Shown one piece after another: positions 1-9,038 of a DNA stretch of 64,000 nucleotides (its first letter is position 1; each line of letters starts with the position of its first letter). The notes beneath the pieces are model-generated. The model was not told the DNA's origin. It ran no database searches and worked only from the letters and a program-made list of their open reading frames with translations. Source of the stretch: Gammaproteobacteria bacterium (lineage in GTDB: Bacteria; Gemmatimonadota; Gemmatimonadetes; Longimicrobiales; Gaopeijiaceae); the NCBI GenBank assembly GCA_028821195.1, contig JAPPHB010000080.1, forward strand, positions 62,001 to 126,000, in the 5' to 3' direction. The position numbers and the translations under genes are program-made.

Positions 1-278
1 GTGCTGTCCGCACCGAAGTCGATGGCAGCCAGGTAGAAGCTGCCGTCGGTGTCGGCGCGGTGGAACTGAATCGCAGGCCCCAGCGCAATGCGCGGGGTGA
101 GCTGATACAACGCCTCCAGCGCGAGCATGGGGCTGTTCATGAGCGAACTCGACGGGGCGTACATCTGGGTTCCCGCGGATACCTCGACGCTCCAGGCGCC
201 CTGTTCGGACTGGGCGTGTACGGCCGAGGGCAGCGCCATCACCAGCCCGGCCAGCGCCAACCGGTTCAGTACTCTCAT
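1..278 (-). CDS. Outer-membrane beta-barrel-like protein, C-terminus missing at window edge
   Basis: This gene is not in the ORF track because it runs off the left edge. The ATG at 278 is preceded by GGGAGG at good spacing. The first 92 codons encode a signal peptide (MRVLNRLALAGLVMALPSAV, cleavage probably after VHA). After that come alternating hydrophobic strands (WSVEVSAGTQMYAP, RIALGPAIQFHR) typical of an outer-membrane barrel. It lies 17 bases after the PorV-like gene and is the last visible gene of the TonB receptor operon. The family cannot be named from the visible part. Confidence 0.7.
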   Translation of the reverse strand, partial: MRVLNRLALAGLVMALPSAVHAQSEQGAWSVEVSAGTQMYAPSSSLMNSPMLALEALYQLTPRIALGPAIQFHRADTDGSFYLAAIDFGADS

Positions 279-295
279 CAGTCTATTTCCTCCCG

Positions 296-1411
296 TCAGA
301 ACTGCAGCTGGAAGCTGAAGACCTGGATGTTCTCCAGCTGCTCCATCGACGTGTAGGCGTAGTCCACGCTCAGCGTGCCCAGTTCCCCGACCGGGAGCCG
401 CAGGCCTCCACCCGCGGCGGCCGCGTGCATGAGCCCGTGGTCGATCTGGTCTTCGTTCGCGAAGCGCTTGCCGGCCCGCACGAAGGCCAGTCCCATGAAG
501 CCGTACTCGAGCCCGAGCGCGGTTTCCTGGGGCGCGTCGACGGGATCGTTGATGTCGGCCATCAGCCGGAGCGACTGGTCCGCGTCCGGAGAAACGATCG
601 CGTCCGCGCCCCCAATCAGGTCCAGCATCACGCTGAAGCGGAACGATGTGGGGAGTTCGAGACGGTCGGTGGCCGCGGACAGCTCGATGACCCGGATGAA
701 ATCGTCGATCTGATTCTCGGCGAACTCCGTGTTCACCCGGCTATTAAGCAGGTTTCCCTCGAATCGACCCGAAGTCCCCAGATTGGTGAGCGACGCTCCG
801 AAGGTGACGCCGTAGAGCCCGGTGCGGAACACGGTGCTCATGTCGACGCCGACGTAGCTCGCCGTCGCGTTGGTGATCCCCTCCTCGACCACCTTGCCCG
901 CCACGCCTACCGTGAGGCGGTCGGTGATGGGCTGCGCGAAATGCAGTCCGATCGCTGTCCCCGTCCAGCTGAAGGACGCGGCGGTCGGATCCTGCTCGCC
1001 TCCATACCCGGCGTTGGGCCAGTTCTCACTCTGCCAGGGCATTTCCCCGGAGTCGAGGGTGTTCACGCTTACGCCGATGCGGGTAAACCCGAACGGCATC
1101 ACCACGCCCACGAAGGTGTGCTGGATATCGAGATCGTCGAAGAGCCGCGCCGTCGTCATTCCGGCGGAAAAGCCGTCGATCCGAGACATGGCCGCGGTGT
1201 TCCAGTAGAGCGACGTGACGTCGTCCGCCGCCGCTCCGAAGGCGCCTCCCAGCGCCTGGCCGCGCGCGCCGACGCCCACCGCGAGAAATGCGGCGCCCCG
1301 GGTTCCGACGCGGGTCACGATTTGTTCCGGCGTCGAGGTCAGCGTTTCCTGAGCCTCAAGCATCTCCGCCGTCGCCACGAGCGTGAGCGCTAGCAGCAGT
1401 GCACGGTTCAT
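296..1411 (-). CDS. PorV/PorQ-like outer-membrane protein
   Basis: The 371-residue protein has a short signal peptide ending near LEAQ. It then shows the family pattern RGAAFLAVGVGARGQALGGA followed by DDVTSLYWNTAAM, in which a conserved Asp and a YWNPA-like motif open a FadL/PorV-type barrel. It ends in Phe (FSFQLQF), as outer-membrane barrels do. PorV of the Bacteroidota type 9 secretion system collects cargo carrying C-terminal sorting domains. The gene immediately upstream encodes a protein with such a C-terminus, 24 bases away, which supports this role by context. AAGGAG precedes the ATG. PorV and PorQ cannot be separated here. Confidence 0.8.
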   Translation of the reverse strand: MNRALLLALTLVATAEMLEAQETLTSTPEQIVTRVGTRGAAFLAVGVGARGQALGGAFGAAADDVTSLYWNTAAMSRIDGFSAGMTTARLFDDLDIQHTFVGVVMPFGFTRIGVSVNTLDSGEMPWQSENWPNAGYGGEQDPTAASFSWTGTAIGLHFAQPITDRLTVGVAGKVVEEGITNATASYVGVDMSTVFRTGLYGVTFGASLTNLGTSGRFEGNLLNSRVNTEFAENQIDDFIRVIELSAATDRLELPTSFRFSVMLDLIGGADAIVSPDADQSLRLMADINDPVDAPQETALGLEYGFMGLAFVRAGKRFANEDQIDHGLMHAAAAGGGLRLPVGELGTLSVDYAYTSMEQLENIQVFSFQLQF

Positions 1412-1435
1412 TGATCTATCTCCTTGGCCTCAGGC

Positions 1436-4400
1436 TCAGCGAATGACGACGAACTTGCCCATCTTTTTCTGGCCGCCGGATTCGAGAACGAAAATGTAGA
1501 GTCCCGCTCCCAGGTTGGTGCGCTCGCGGGTCTGCATGTCCCAGTTGAGGTCACCCCCGCAGTCTCCGGCGCCGCAGTAGGCATCAATCCCCTGGAGATC
1601 CTCGGGACCATAAACGATCTCCTGGATGAATCGCCCCGCCACGTCGAAGATGCGGATGGTTCCTTCCTGGGGAAGGTTCGTGAACTTCAGAACCCGTGCG
1701 TCGGTCGCGCGCTCGAACGCGCTTGCGTGCAAGTACGGGTTGGGAACCACGTGCACGTCGTCGAGGGAGACCGCCCCCGTCGCGGCGGCCTCCGCCGCCG
1801 TGATCGCCCTCTGCACGTCCACCACCACCTCGTCGCCCGACTGAAGCGGGACCAGCCAGGGGACCGTCAGCGTGACCTGCTCGGTCACCGGGATGTAGCC
1901 GGATTCGGTCGACCCTCCGGTGGTCGGATCGCATGAGGGACGCGGGGCGTCGCAGCCGAGGGTCACGTCGAAGGTCACGACCGTGGCCGTCTCCGTCGCG
2001 GGCTGCCCGCCCGCGTCGAGGACCGTGCTGCCTTGGTCGTCGGTCAACTCCCGGGTCACGGTCTCTACGAAGTAGATCTGGTCGCCCGGCACCCACACGC
2101 CCGCCGGAACCTCCACCCGGGCCGTGTCGACCCCCTGTCCGACGAGCACCGATTCCTGGTGGTCGACCACCGCAATCTGCACATCGCGGCCGTAGGTGTT
2201 GTTGCGCACCGAGAACGGAAGCGCGTACGACTCCAAGGTTTCGATGTCAGGATCGACCTCCTGAACGGCTGCCAGGACATCCTCGCCCGTGCTCGAGGTC
2301 GATGCCGCCGGCCGCCCCGACAGGGAGGCGGCGACGGTGGCCTCGATCGCGGGATCCGGAAGCCGGAAGGGCGCGCCGGCGCCCCACGCGTCTGCGTTCC
2401 AGACGATCGCGTACTCGCCGTACTCGTCGCCGCCTACATATCCAGAGGAACTCGTCAGCCACCACACGGTGGGCTGCACCCGGTCCGCGACGGTGTCGGC
2501 CGACGCGGTGGTGAAAACCCGCGACGGCGGGTCCAGCGTACCCCCTGCCCCGGCGTCCACCGACACCGTGAAGAAGGGAAAGTCCTCGCGGCTGAAGAAG
2601 GCGCCAGGGGTGGCCTCGTCGCCCTCAAGGGTGGTCGAGGCGAGCAGGGGGGTGGCCCCGGCGGCGACCACCATGCCGAAGCCTCCCTCGAACACCGTGG
2701 TGCGCTGCATCGAGCTCTGCATCGCGCTGTCGACCGGCAGTTCCTCCAGGCCGGAAATGGTAACGTTGCCGGACCGGTTGAAGTCCACGCTGGCGATCAC
2801 CACCTCGACGGGCTCCCCCTCCATGCCGGTGATGGTGCGCACTGACTGCGCGGCCACGGTGGTCTGGGTGGAGGTGGGCGAACCGGTGTCGTCCAGGTTG
2901 TCCACCTGGTTGACCACCAGCTTGTCGCCGAAGACGACCCGGTACTGTCCGGAGACGGGCGAGGTTCCGACCACAGAGAATTCGACCGGCACGGTGGAGT
3001 TTCCGCTGCGGGAGACCTCGTTCAGCTCGGCCCGGCTGGCTCCTGCCGCGAGGTTGAGCGGCGCGTACACCACCGCCACGTTGGGGTTGGTGCCCGAAGC
3101 GGACACGGCCCCGATCAGCTCGGGCGCGAACACCACCTCTTCGGCCAGCAGCGAGTCGACGTGCGTGCCGCGGACGACGTTGAATTTGGCTCCGCGCGTC
3201 TCGGTGACGATGGAGTAGGTGTAGGTCACCCCGGGGATCAACGACTGGTCCTCGAATACGTTCGGAAGGGTGCCGTCGTCCTCGGCCTCGAAGGTGGTGT
3301 AGGGCTGCCACCCGAAGTTGTTCCACTTGGAGGTCTCGTCGAAGACCGGGTCGCCGTCACAGTCCCCGTCCTGGGTCCAGGTGGAACCTCCGTCGCACGA
3401 CTTGAAGATGTGGATGGCGGCCACGTTGTTGGCGGAGCGTGCCGCGACCGAATCCGCAAGCCAGAAGTTGCGCGCGATGTCCGCGCTCACATCGAGATTG
3501 GCGAGGTAGGGATCGACCCATTCCTCAGGTGTGTCGTCGAAGAAGAGCGAGATCTCGTTTCCGTCGATCTCACCCGTGGATGAAGCCTGGCCTCCGACCA
3601 CATCCACCGCGGATATCACCGGCGGCGGCGCCGTCTCCGGTCCGAGGTACATCTGCTGATAGAAGCCGATGGCGTTGTCCAGGGCGGACTCCATGGATGT
3701 GGAGTCCGCGGCGCCCACCAGCGCCACCACGAAGGGGACGGTGTCGCCGGGCGCCATGTGCACCGGGCCCACGGCGATATCCGAGATGTTCCCGTAACTG
3801 TTCGTATAGCCCGACGGAAGCGTGTCCGCCCACAGGGCCACGCACCCGCGGCTGCCGCAGGCGTCGGCGTAAATGGTGTCCGACTGGCCGTCGTGGTTCC
3901 AGTCCCAGGTGGGTGCGCCCGCTTCACCCTCGCCGGGCACGTACTTGTTGTAGACGCCGGTGCGTTCCGGCCACGCCTCCGGCCGGAAAATGCGGTGGTA
4001 GGCGCCGTCGGACAGGTCCCCGGGCGTCTCCCCGTCCAGCGTGTATTCGCCGATCGATGCGAAGTGCCCGAAGTGGGCGCGCTGGCTGCGGCTCCAGGTG
4101 CGGGGTATGCAGCCCCCGAACCCGCACTGGCGCTGGTGCTGGAACATGATGGTGTCGCCGGCGCGCGGGTGCGCGGGATTGTAGAAGTCGCTCGACGGGT
4201 CGCTGAACAGCTTGTAGCGCGCGTCGCCGATGGGGGTCTTGAGGAACACGATGCCCGCGCCCGCAGCGCCGTTGTTCCAGTCGTCGTCTCCAGTCCGGTT
4301 GCAGCCGGAACCCGGAGGATCGATCGCGTCCGCACAACGGCTCCCGGTTTCCTTCCAGAGCATCGCGCTGCGCACGGGGTCGAAGTAGTGCGCGTCGCCC

Positions 4401-5476
4401 TGTCCCTGCAGCAACGGGTCGACGTTCATGCCGATGTAAACCGAGTCGTAGGTCATGCCCACGCCGTAGACCTTCTCGGACTCGTTGACGATGATGGACT
4501 GGAAGTACATCACGTTTCCGACCGTCGGCAACCCGAAGTAGAACCCGTCGTAGAACTGGGTGAGCCCCAGCGGCCAGCCCGCGTAGTTGGGCGACCCCGC
4601 ACCTCCGGGAACCACCGTGCCGTAGCGTTCGAGAGCGTTCCGGTACCAGTCGCTCAACTCGCCGTAGGTCTGCCAGTCGCCGAGGAATTTCTCGGTGGCC
4701 TGCATCTCCTCCGGGACGCGCCAGAAGGCGAAGGGATCGTAGTCGTTGGGATTCATCAGGTCGTACATGGCCCCGAATTCCGGCGCCGAGGCCTGGAGTT
4801 CGAGATACGATTCGGCCGGGATCGGGTGGCTGCCCTGCCATCCGGACGCGGGATGCGTCCCCTCGCAGTCGGAGGTGGGGGTGAGCTGGAATCCCGAGAA
4901 CATGAAGCCGTCGCGCAACGCCGTGTGATTCGTGCAGGTGGCGTCCTCGGTGGTCTTCGCCGCCAGATTCAGCAGATCGACCGGGCTCCGGTCCGAGGCC
5001 CACAGCTTGTCCCCGCCGCCCTGTACCGCTCCCCCGATGATGAGGGTGGTCATGTTGACGGTGAAGCCGCCGCCACCGAGGCCGCTGGTGGCGGGATCGA
5101 TGACCTCGGGCAGGTCGCTGGCGGGCGCGCCCCACTTCATCCCCATGTCGAAGATCGCAGCGTTGAACTGGCCGTTGGCCTGGCGGACATACCAGCCGGT
5201 GCGGCAGCCGAAGTTGAAACGGCTCGAGAAGCCCTGAATGTTCTGCAGGCACCAGGAGTTGGATCCGTTGGTGCGAACCCCTGCCGCGCCCTCATCGCCG
5301 AAAGCCCGCAACTGGAAGAGGTTCGGGCGCGTTGGGACCACCAGGTCGTTACCGGCGCCCCCCGCGTCGATGACCGTCACGTCTTCCTGGCCTCGTGCTT
5401 CGCCGGGCGTACCCAGCGGCATCACGACCAGGCCCGCGATGAGGAGGCCTGCCCTGTGCGTAAGAAGTTGCTTCAT
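1436..5476 (-). CDS. Large cysteine-rich secreted protein with T9SS-like C-terminal sorting domain
   Basis: The chosen start (MKQLLTHRAGLLIAG) has GGAG 7 bases upstream and gives 1346 residues with a signal peptide; the track's longer start adds 17 unlikely residues. The body is not recognised. It contains many closely paired cysteines (RQCGFGGC, DACGSRGC, YCGAGDCGG), consistent with disulfides outside the inner membrane, and an Asp-rich DWNHDGQSD stretch. The last 100 residues match a type A sorting domain in layout: VVPNPYL, then FDVAGRFIQEI, then GAGLYIFVLESGGQKKMGKF. It sits between a TonB receptor and a PorV-like protein, so surface export is inferred. Substrate and activity are unknown. 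Confidence 0.75.
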   Translation of the reverse strand: MKQLLTHRAGLLIAGLVVMPLGTPGEARGQEDVTVIDAGGAGNDLVVPTRPNLFQLRAFGDEGAAGVRTNGSNSWCLQNIQGFSSRFNFGCRTGWYVRQANGQFNAAIFDMGMKWGAPASDLPEVIDPATSGLGGGGFTVNMTTLIIGGAVQGGGDKLWASDRSPVDLLNLAAKTTEDATCTNHTALRDGFMFSGFQLTPTSDCEGTHPASGWQGSHPIPAESYLELQASAPEFGAMYDLMNPNDYDPFAFWRVPEEMQATEKFLGDWQTYGELSDWYRNALERYGTVVPGGAGSPNYAGWPLGLTQFYDGFYFGLPTVGNVMYFQSIIVNESEKVYGVGMTYDSVYIGMNVDPLLQGQGDAHYFDPVRSAMLWKETGSRCADAIDPPGSGCNRTGDDDWNNGAAGAGIVFLKTPIGDARYKLFSDPSSDFYNPAHPRAGDTIMFQHQRQCGFGGCIPRTWSRSQRAHFGHFASIGEYTLDGETPGDLSDGAYHRIFRPEAWPERTGVYNKYVPGEGEAGAPTWDWNHDGQSDTIYADACGSRGCVALWADTLPSGYTNSYGNISDIAVGPVHMAPGDTVPFVVALVGAADSTSMESALDNAIGFYQQMYLGPETAPPPVISAVDVVGGQASSTGEIDGNEISLFFDDTPEEWVDPYLANLDVSADIARNFWLADSVAARSANNVAAIHIFKSCDGGSTWTQDGDCDGDPVFDETSKWNNFGWQPYTTFEAEDDGTLPNVFEDQSLIPGVTYTYSIVTETRGAKFNVVRGTHVDSLLAEEVVFAPELIGAVSASGTNPNVAVVYAPLNLAAGASRAELNEVSRSGNSTVPVEFSVVGTSPVSGQYRVVFGDKLVVNQVDNLDDTGSPTSTQTTVAAQSVRTITGMEGEPVEVVIASVDFNRSGNVTISGLEELPVDSAMQSSMQRTTVFEGGFGMVVAAGATPLLASTTLEGDEATPGAFFSREDFPFFTVSVDAGAGGTLDPPSRVFTTASADTVADRVQPTVWWLTSSSGYVGGDEYGEYAIVWNADAWGAGAPFRLPDPAIEATVAASLSGRPAASTSSTGEDVLAAVQEVDPDIETLESYALPFSVRNNTYGRDVQIAVVDHQESVLVGQGVDTARVEVPAGVWVPGDQIYFVETVTRELTDDQGSTVLDAGGQPATETATVVTFDVTLGCDAPRPSCDPTTGGSTESGYIPVTEQVTLTVPWLVPLQSGDEVVVDVQRAITAAEAAATGAVSLDDVHVVPNPYLHASAFERATDARVLKFTNLPQEGTIRIFDVAGRFIQEIVYGPEDLQGIDAYCGAGDCGGDLNWDMQTRERTNLGAGLYIFVLESGGQKKMGKFVVIR

Positions 5477-5533
5477 GAGAACTCCGATTGGACAAGTTTG
5501 GCGTCTCTTTGCATACCGGTGGCCCATGGCCTT

Positions 5534-8500
5534 CTAGAAGGTGACCCTCATGCCGGCCGTAATCGTCCTGCGCTGGCCGAGGAAGTGCGGGCGGTCGAAG
5601 AAGGTGGAGCTCGTGTTGGTGTCCACCGTGTTCCCCGCGCGGCGCCGGCTCTGGTCCTCGGAGCCGTCGGTGCACTTCCCGGTCGACTCGTACACCTGAA
5701 TGCAGTTCAGGCGGTCGGTCAGGTTGTTTACGTTCACGAAGAATCCGTAGCGGACGTTGTTGATGGTCCAGTCCTTGCGGGCCTGCATGTTGAGGGTCAT
5801 GAGCATGGGCGCGCGCCCGCTGTAGCGGTCGAACTGTTCGAGTTCGCCGAAGCCCTCGAACGTGAGCGTCGGCGTGTACGGCAACCCGCTCGACGCGGAG
5901 AAGATCACCGAAAGGTTGGTGTTGGCGAACACGTCGCCGAACGGGATTTCGGGCACGTCGTCGCGCACCGCGAGCCGGAGAACGCCGGTGAACTTGTGGG
6001 GCTGGTCGATCTCACAGGGGATCTCGTCGCGAACGAACGGATCGTTCTCTTCCGTCTGAGCCTCGAATTCCCGCTCCGGATCCGCGGCGTTGGTGCGGCA
6101 CGCCGAGAGACCGTAGTTCACGTCGAAGCCCCAGTAGTTTTCCACACGCCGGCGCAGAGCGATCTCGATGCCCCGCGTGGTCGCGAAATCCTGGTTGGTC
6201 AGGACGGCGTAGTCCGGCGCTGAAAAGCCGTAGGTCGCGCCCGGATCGATGACCGTGTAGGGCGGGCTGCCGACGCGGGCCACGCCCGTGAGGCCGCTCT
6301 GGTCCTTCGAGAAGATGACGGCCGAGAGCGCGTACTGGCCGTCGATCTCCTGCGAGTACCCGATCTCGTAGGTCGTCGCCTGCTCGGTGACGAGGTGCGG
6401 GTTGCCCAGGAAGGGAGTCTGTCCCGCCGAAGCGTTCACGAAGATCGCGGGTCCGGCGATGGTTCCCTCGCGCGCGGTGCCGATGCCCGAGTTCCGGTAG
6501 TTGTTGAAGAGAATCGGGTTCTGCGAGAGACGCTGAAAGTTCAGGAACAGGCTCGAGCTCTCCGTGACCGGGAAGCTCACGCCGATCCGGGGAGAGAACT
6601 GCGAGCGGGTATCCGCCTCCGAGAAGTCGTCGGAAGACGCGATGCGCGTGGCTTCGTCGCGGACCTCGAAGGTGCAGCCGGCCAGCGTCCAGCTTGGATC
6701 GGCCGAAACCGTGGAGGTGCTGACGGTTTCGGTCGCCGCGTCGTACTCGCGCACGGTGACGTTCTGCCACTGCGACGGATTGGTGCACACGTCGAGCGCG
6801 GTGGTGCCGTTGGTCGGATCGACTGGGTTGGCGAAGAAGAGCCCGCTCGCCCTCCCGTAGTCGAAGCGCGCGCCCAGCTTGAGCGTCAGGAAATCGTATT
6901 CGATCTGGTCCTGGATATAGACGGCGCCGTCCCAGGGCTGGGCCTCGAAGAGCTGGTGCAGCTTGACCACGTCGTTGACACCCACGTCGTCCCATTCGTC
7001 GTAGGTGAGGTCGTGACCCTGGTAGAACACGCCGCCCGAGATGTTGTGGTTGTCCGAGACCTGCGACTGGAAGTCGAAGCGTCCGGTTGTGGTCAGCACG
7101 CTCTCGCCGCCCCAGTAGCGGTCGGTCCCGGCGGTGGGCGTGTTGTTGTACACCGCGGGACCCGGAGCCACGAAGCCGCCATTGAAGTTGGGGTCCTCGT
7201 AGTGGTTCTGCAGGCAGACGCCGCTCATGACGTTGCAGGTCTCCCGGCTCTGGTCGAAGCGTCCCACCGTGATCTTGTAGGCGGAACGTCCGAAGGTGTG
7301 GTCCCAGCGTCCGATGAAGAGGTTGCGGTCCAGCCGGAGCGAGTTCTGCACCAGGTTCTGGTAGTCCAGAGTTCTGGTCCGCGCCAGGTAGTAGGCGCTG
7401 TCGGTGGCGGTGGTCATGTACTCGAGCGGGTTGACGGCGAGCGTCCAGTCGAAATCGTAGGGCTTGTACTCGCGCTCGTACCCGGCCCAGGAGAGGTTGA
7501 GCTTGGCCGCCGGGGTCGCGTAGTAGGTGAGCTTGGCGTAGCCGTCCCGGACTTCGTCGAACCCGGTGGCCCGCCAGCCGGCGATGACGTCGTTGGCGTC
7601 GGGAGTGTTGAAGTCGGTCGACGGGTTCGACGGGTCGAAGACATCGTCGTCGAACTCGTAGGCGCGGGCCGCGCCGTACCTCTGCCGTCCGGCGATGAGG
7701 AAGCGCAGGTTGTCGCCGGTCATGGGGATGGGGCCCGATATGACCCCTTCGAACATGTCGAACCCGCGGGTCTGGTCGTACTGGTTGCCCAGCCATCCGC
7801 CGACCTCCGAGGACCGGAACTCGAGTTCGCCCTGCAGCTCGTCGGAGCCCTCGGGGGTAGCGTAGTTGACGACGCCCGAGAGTGCGTTGCCGTACTGCAC
7901 ATCCAACTGTCCGGTGAAGATCGCCACCTGCTCGATGGCCTTGTTGGTGATGTCGAAGGCCGGGCCGCCCAGCGCGAAGTTGTTGATCGGGATGCCGTCG
8001 ATCATGACCGTGGTCTCGGCCCCGCGCCCGCCGCGGATGCGGAGGGCCGTAACTCCCTGCCTCTGTTGCGCGAAGGAGACCACCGTGGTGTTGTCCTCCG
8101 GCACCTGCAGGAAGCCCTGCTCCAGTTCGAGGACACCCATGATGTCGGTGACCGGGAGCGCGTCGATCTCGTCCCTGGAGATCATCTCGAGCGAACCGGT
8201 CTGACCCTCCACCACCAGGGGGGTGCGGCTGGTCGACACCACGACTTCACCCAGCGCGATGGCCTCGGTGGCGAGCTGGAAGTTCTGCTGCACGGTGACG
8301 TCGATGGAGACGGCGACGTTTTCGCGCCGCTCGCTGGCGTAACCGATCAGTTCGGCCACCAGCGTGTAGGTGCCGGGGGGAACGTTGATGATGAAGAAGC
8401 GGCCGTTGTCCTGGGTCAGCGACCCGCGTCCGGTCCCGTCGATGAAGACCGAAACGTTTGCGAGGGGCTCGCCGGTGGCCTGATCAGTGACCACGCCGGT

Positions 8501-8599
8501 CACTTTTCCGGTTTGGGCGGCTGCGGGCGCGGCGGTGAGCAGAATCGCCACCGCGGCGATCCCGAGCAGTCCCGGGGTCGCGGAGAGAATACGTGTCAT
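5534..8599 (-). CDS. TonB-dependent receptor with N-terminal carboxypeptidase-regulatory-like domain
   Basis: The start MTRILSATPG is preceded by a strong AAGGAGG 6 bases upstream, giving 1021 residues; the track start lies 53 codons upstream. A signal peptide ends at APAAAQ. Residues about 30-110 form a CarboxypepD_reg-like beta-sandwich (GVVTDQATGEPLANVSVFI). A plug follows (EMISRDEIDALPVTDIMGVL, RIRGGRGAETTVMIDGIPI), then a 22-strand-type barrel ending in Phe. It would import an unknown substrate with TonB energy. It leads the operon with the CTD protein (57-base gap) and the PorV-like protein, an arrangement reminiscent of SusC pairs, although no SusD is visible. A hairpin with a T run lies in its leader. 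Confidence 0.9.
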   Translation of the reverse strand: MTRILSATPGLLGIAAVAILLTAAPAAAQTGKVTGVVTDQATGEPLANVSVFIDGTGRGSLTQDNGRFFIINVPPGTYTLVAELIGYASERRENVAVSIDVTVQQNFQLATEAIALGEVVVSTSRTPLVVEGQTGSLEMISRDEIDALPVTDIMGVLELEQGFLQVPEDNTTVVSFAQQRQGVTALRIRGGRGAETTVMIDGIPINNFALGGPAFDITNKAIEQVAIFTGQLDVQYGNALSGVVNYATPEGSDELQGELEFRSSEVGGWLGNQYDQTRGFDMFEGVISGPIPMTGDNLRFLIAGRQRYGAARAYEFDDDVFDPSNPSTDFNTPDANDVIAGWRATGFDEVRDGYAKLTYYATPAAKLNLSWAGYEREYKPYDFDWTLAVNPLEYMTTATDSAYYLARTRTLDYQNLVQNSLRLDRNLFIGRWDHTFGRSAYKITVGRFDQSRETCNVMSGVCLQNHYEDPNFNGGFVAPGPAVYNNTPTAGTDRYWGGESVLTTTGRFDFQSQVSDNHNISGGVFYQGHDLTYDEWDDVGVNDVVKLHQLFEAQPWDGAVYIQDQIEYDFLTLKLGARFDYGRASGLFFANPVDPTNGTTALDVCTNPSQWQNVTVREYDAATETVSTSTVSADPSWTLAGCTFEVRDEATRIASSDDFSEADTRSQFSPRIGVSFPVTESSSLFLNFQRLSQNPILFNNYRNSGIGTAREGTIAGPAIFVNASAGQTPFLGNPHLVTEQATTYEIGYSQEIDGQYALSAVIFSKDQSGLTGVARVGSPPYTVIDPGATYGFSAPDYAVLTNQDFATTRGIEIALRRRVENYWGFDVNYGLSACRTNAADPEREFEAQTEENDPFVRDEIPCEIDQPHKFTGVLRLAVRDDVPEIPFGDVFANTNLSVIFSASSGLPYTPTLTFEGFGELEQFDRYSGRAPMLMTLNMQARKDWTINNVRYGFFVNVNNLTDRLNCIQVYESTGKCTDGSEDQSRRRAGNTVDTNTSSTFFDRPHFLGQRRTITAGMRVTF

Positions 8600-9038
8600 G
8601 ATCGCCTCCTTGAACCAACGAAAAACGGGCGTCACCGCAGAGGTGCGCCCGCTCTCGAAGCGCCGATACGACAATATCGGGGTCGGATTAGAACGTTTTG
8701 GGTTTCCTGTCGGGTTTCTTGTAGGTGTCGATCGAACAATGGATTGCGTCACAGGCAACCTCCCTGCTCAGTGTGTACCCGGAAACCGCTTCCGAACACG
8801 CCATGCCGGACGGCGACCTTCCCCAATCCCCTCACGTACCTGCCCCACCCGAGTCGCTGACCTCGGTATGTCAGCCCGGATTTGGAGCATACTAACACAG
8901 CCGCCATCCCCAGCAAAGGGGGCCTCCAGGTGCGGGATCCGGGACGCAAGAGGCGGGGTATTTGCAGCGGAGATCGGCGGAGTGCGACGAAACTGCGGTT
9001 ACCTTTTCGTTACATGAGCCTGACCAGACCGTGACATC
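8600..9038. promoter_or_regulatory. 439-base divergent intergenic region between TonB receptor and PBP1A
   Basis: No credible gene is seen. It must hold the promoters for the TonB receptor operon (minus) and probably for the PBP1A gene (plus). I could not identify convincing -35/-10 pairs. Visible structure is a hairpin followed by a T run (8621-8650) and two GGGTTTC copies 12 bases apart (8700-8718). Confidence 0.5.
8621..8650 (-). terminator. Hairpin plus T-run in the leader of the TonB receptor (possible attenuator)
   Basis: Read on the minus strand, GGGCG-CACC pairs with GGTG-(A)-CGCCC around a 5-base loop, and the stem is followed by GTTTTTCG. This is the shape of an intrinsic terminator. 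It lies only about 10 bases upstream of the AAGGAGG ribosome site of the receptor gene and no minus-strand gene precedes it. It is therefore either a leader attenuator or a stem protecting the 5' end. Activity is inferred from structure alone. Confidence 0.45.

Noticed and set aside
3758-8860. Two 821-residue plus-strand ORFs across the CTD protein and TonB receptor genes
   Set aside because: They mirror the real minus-strand genes, have no ribosome site or domains, and reflect high-GC codon use.
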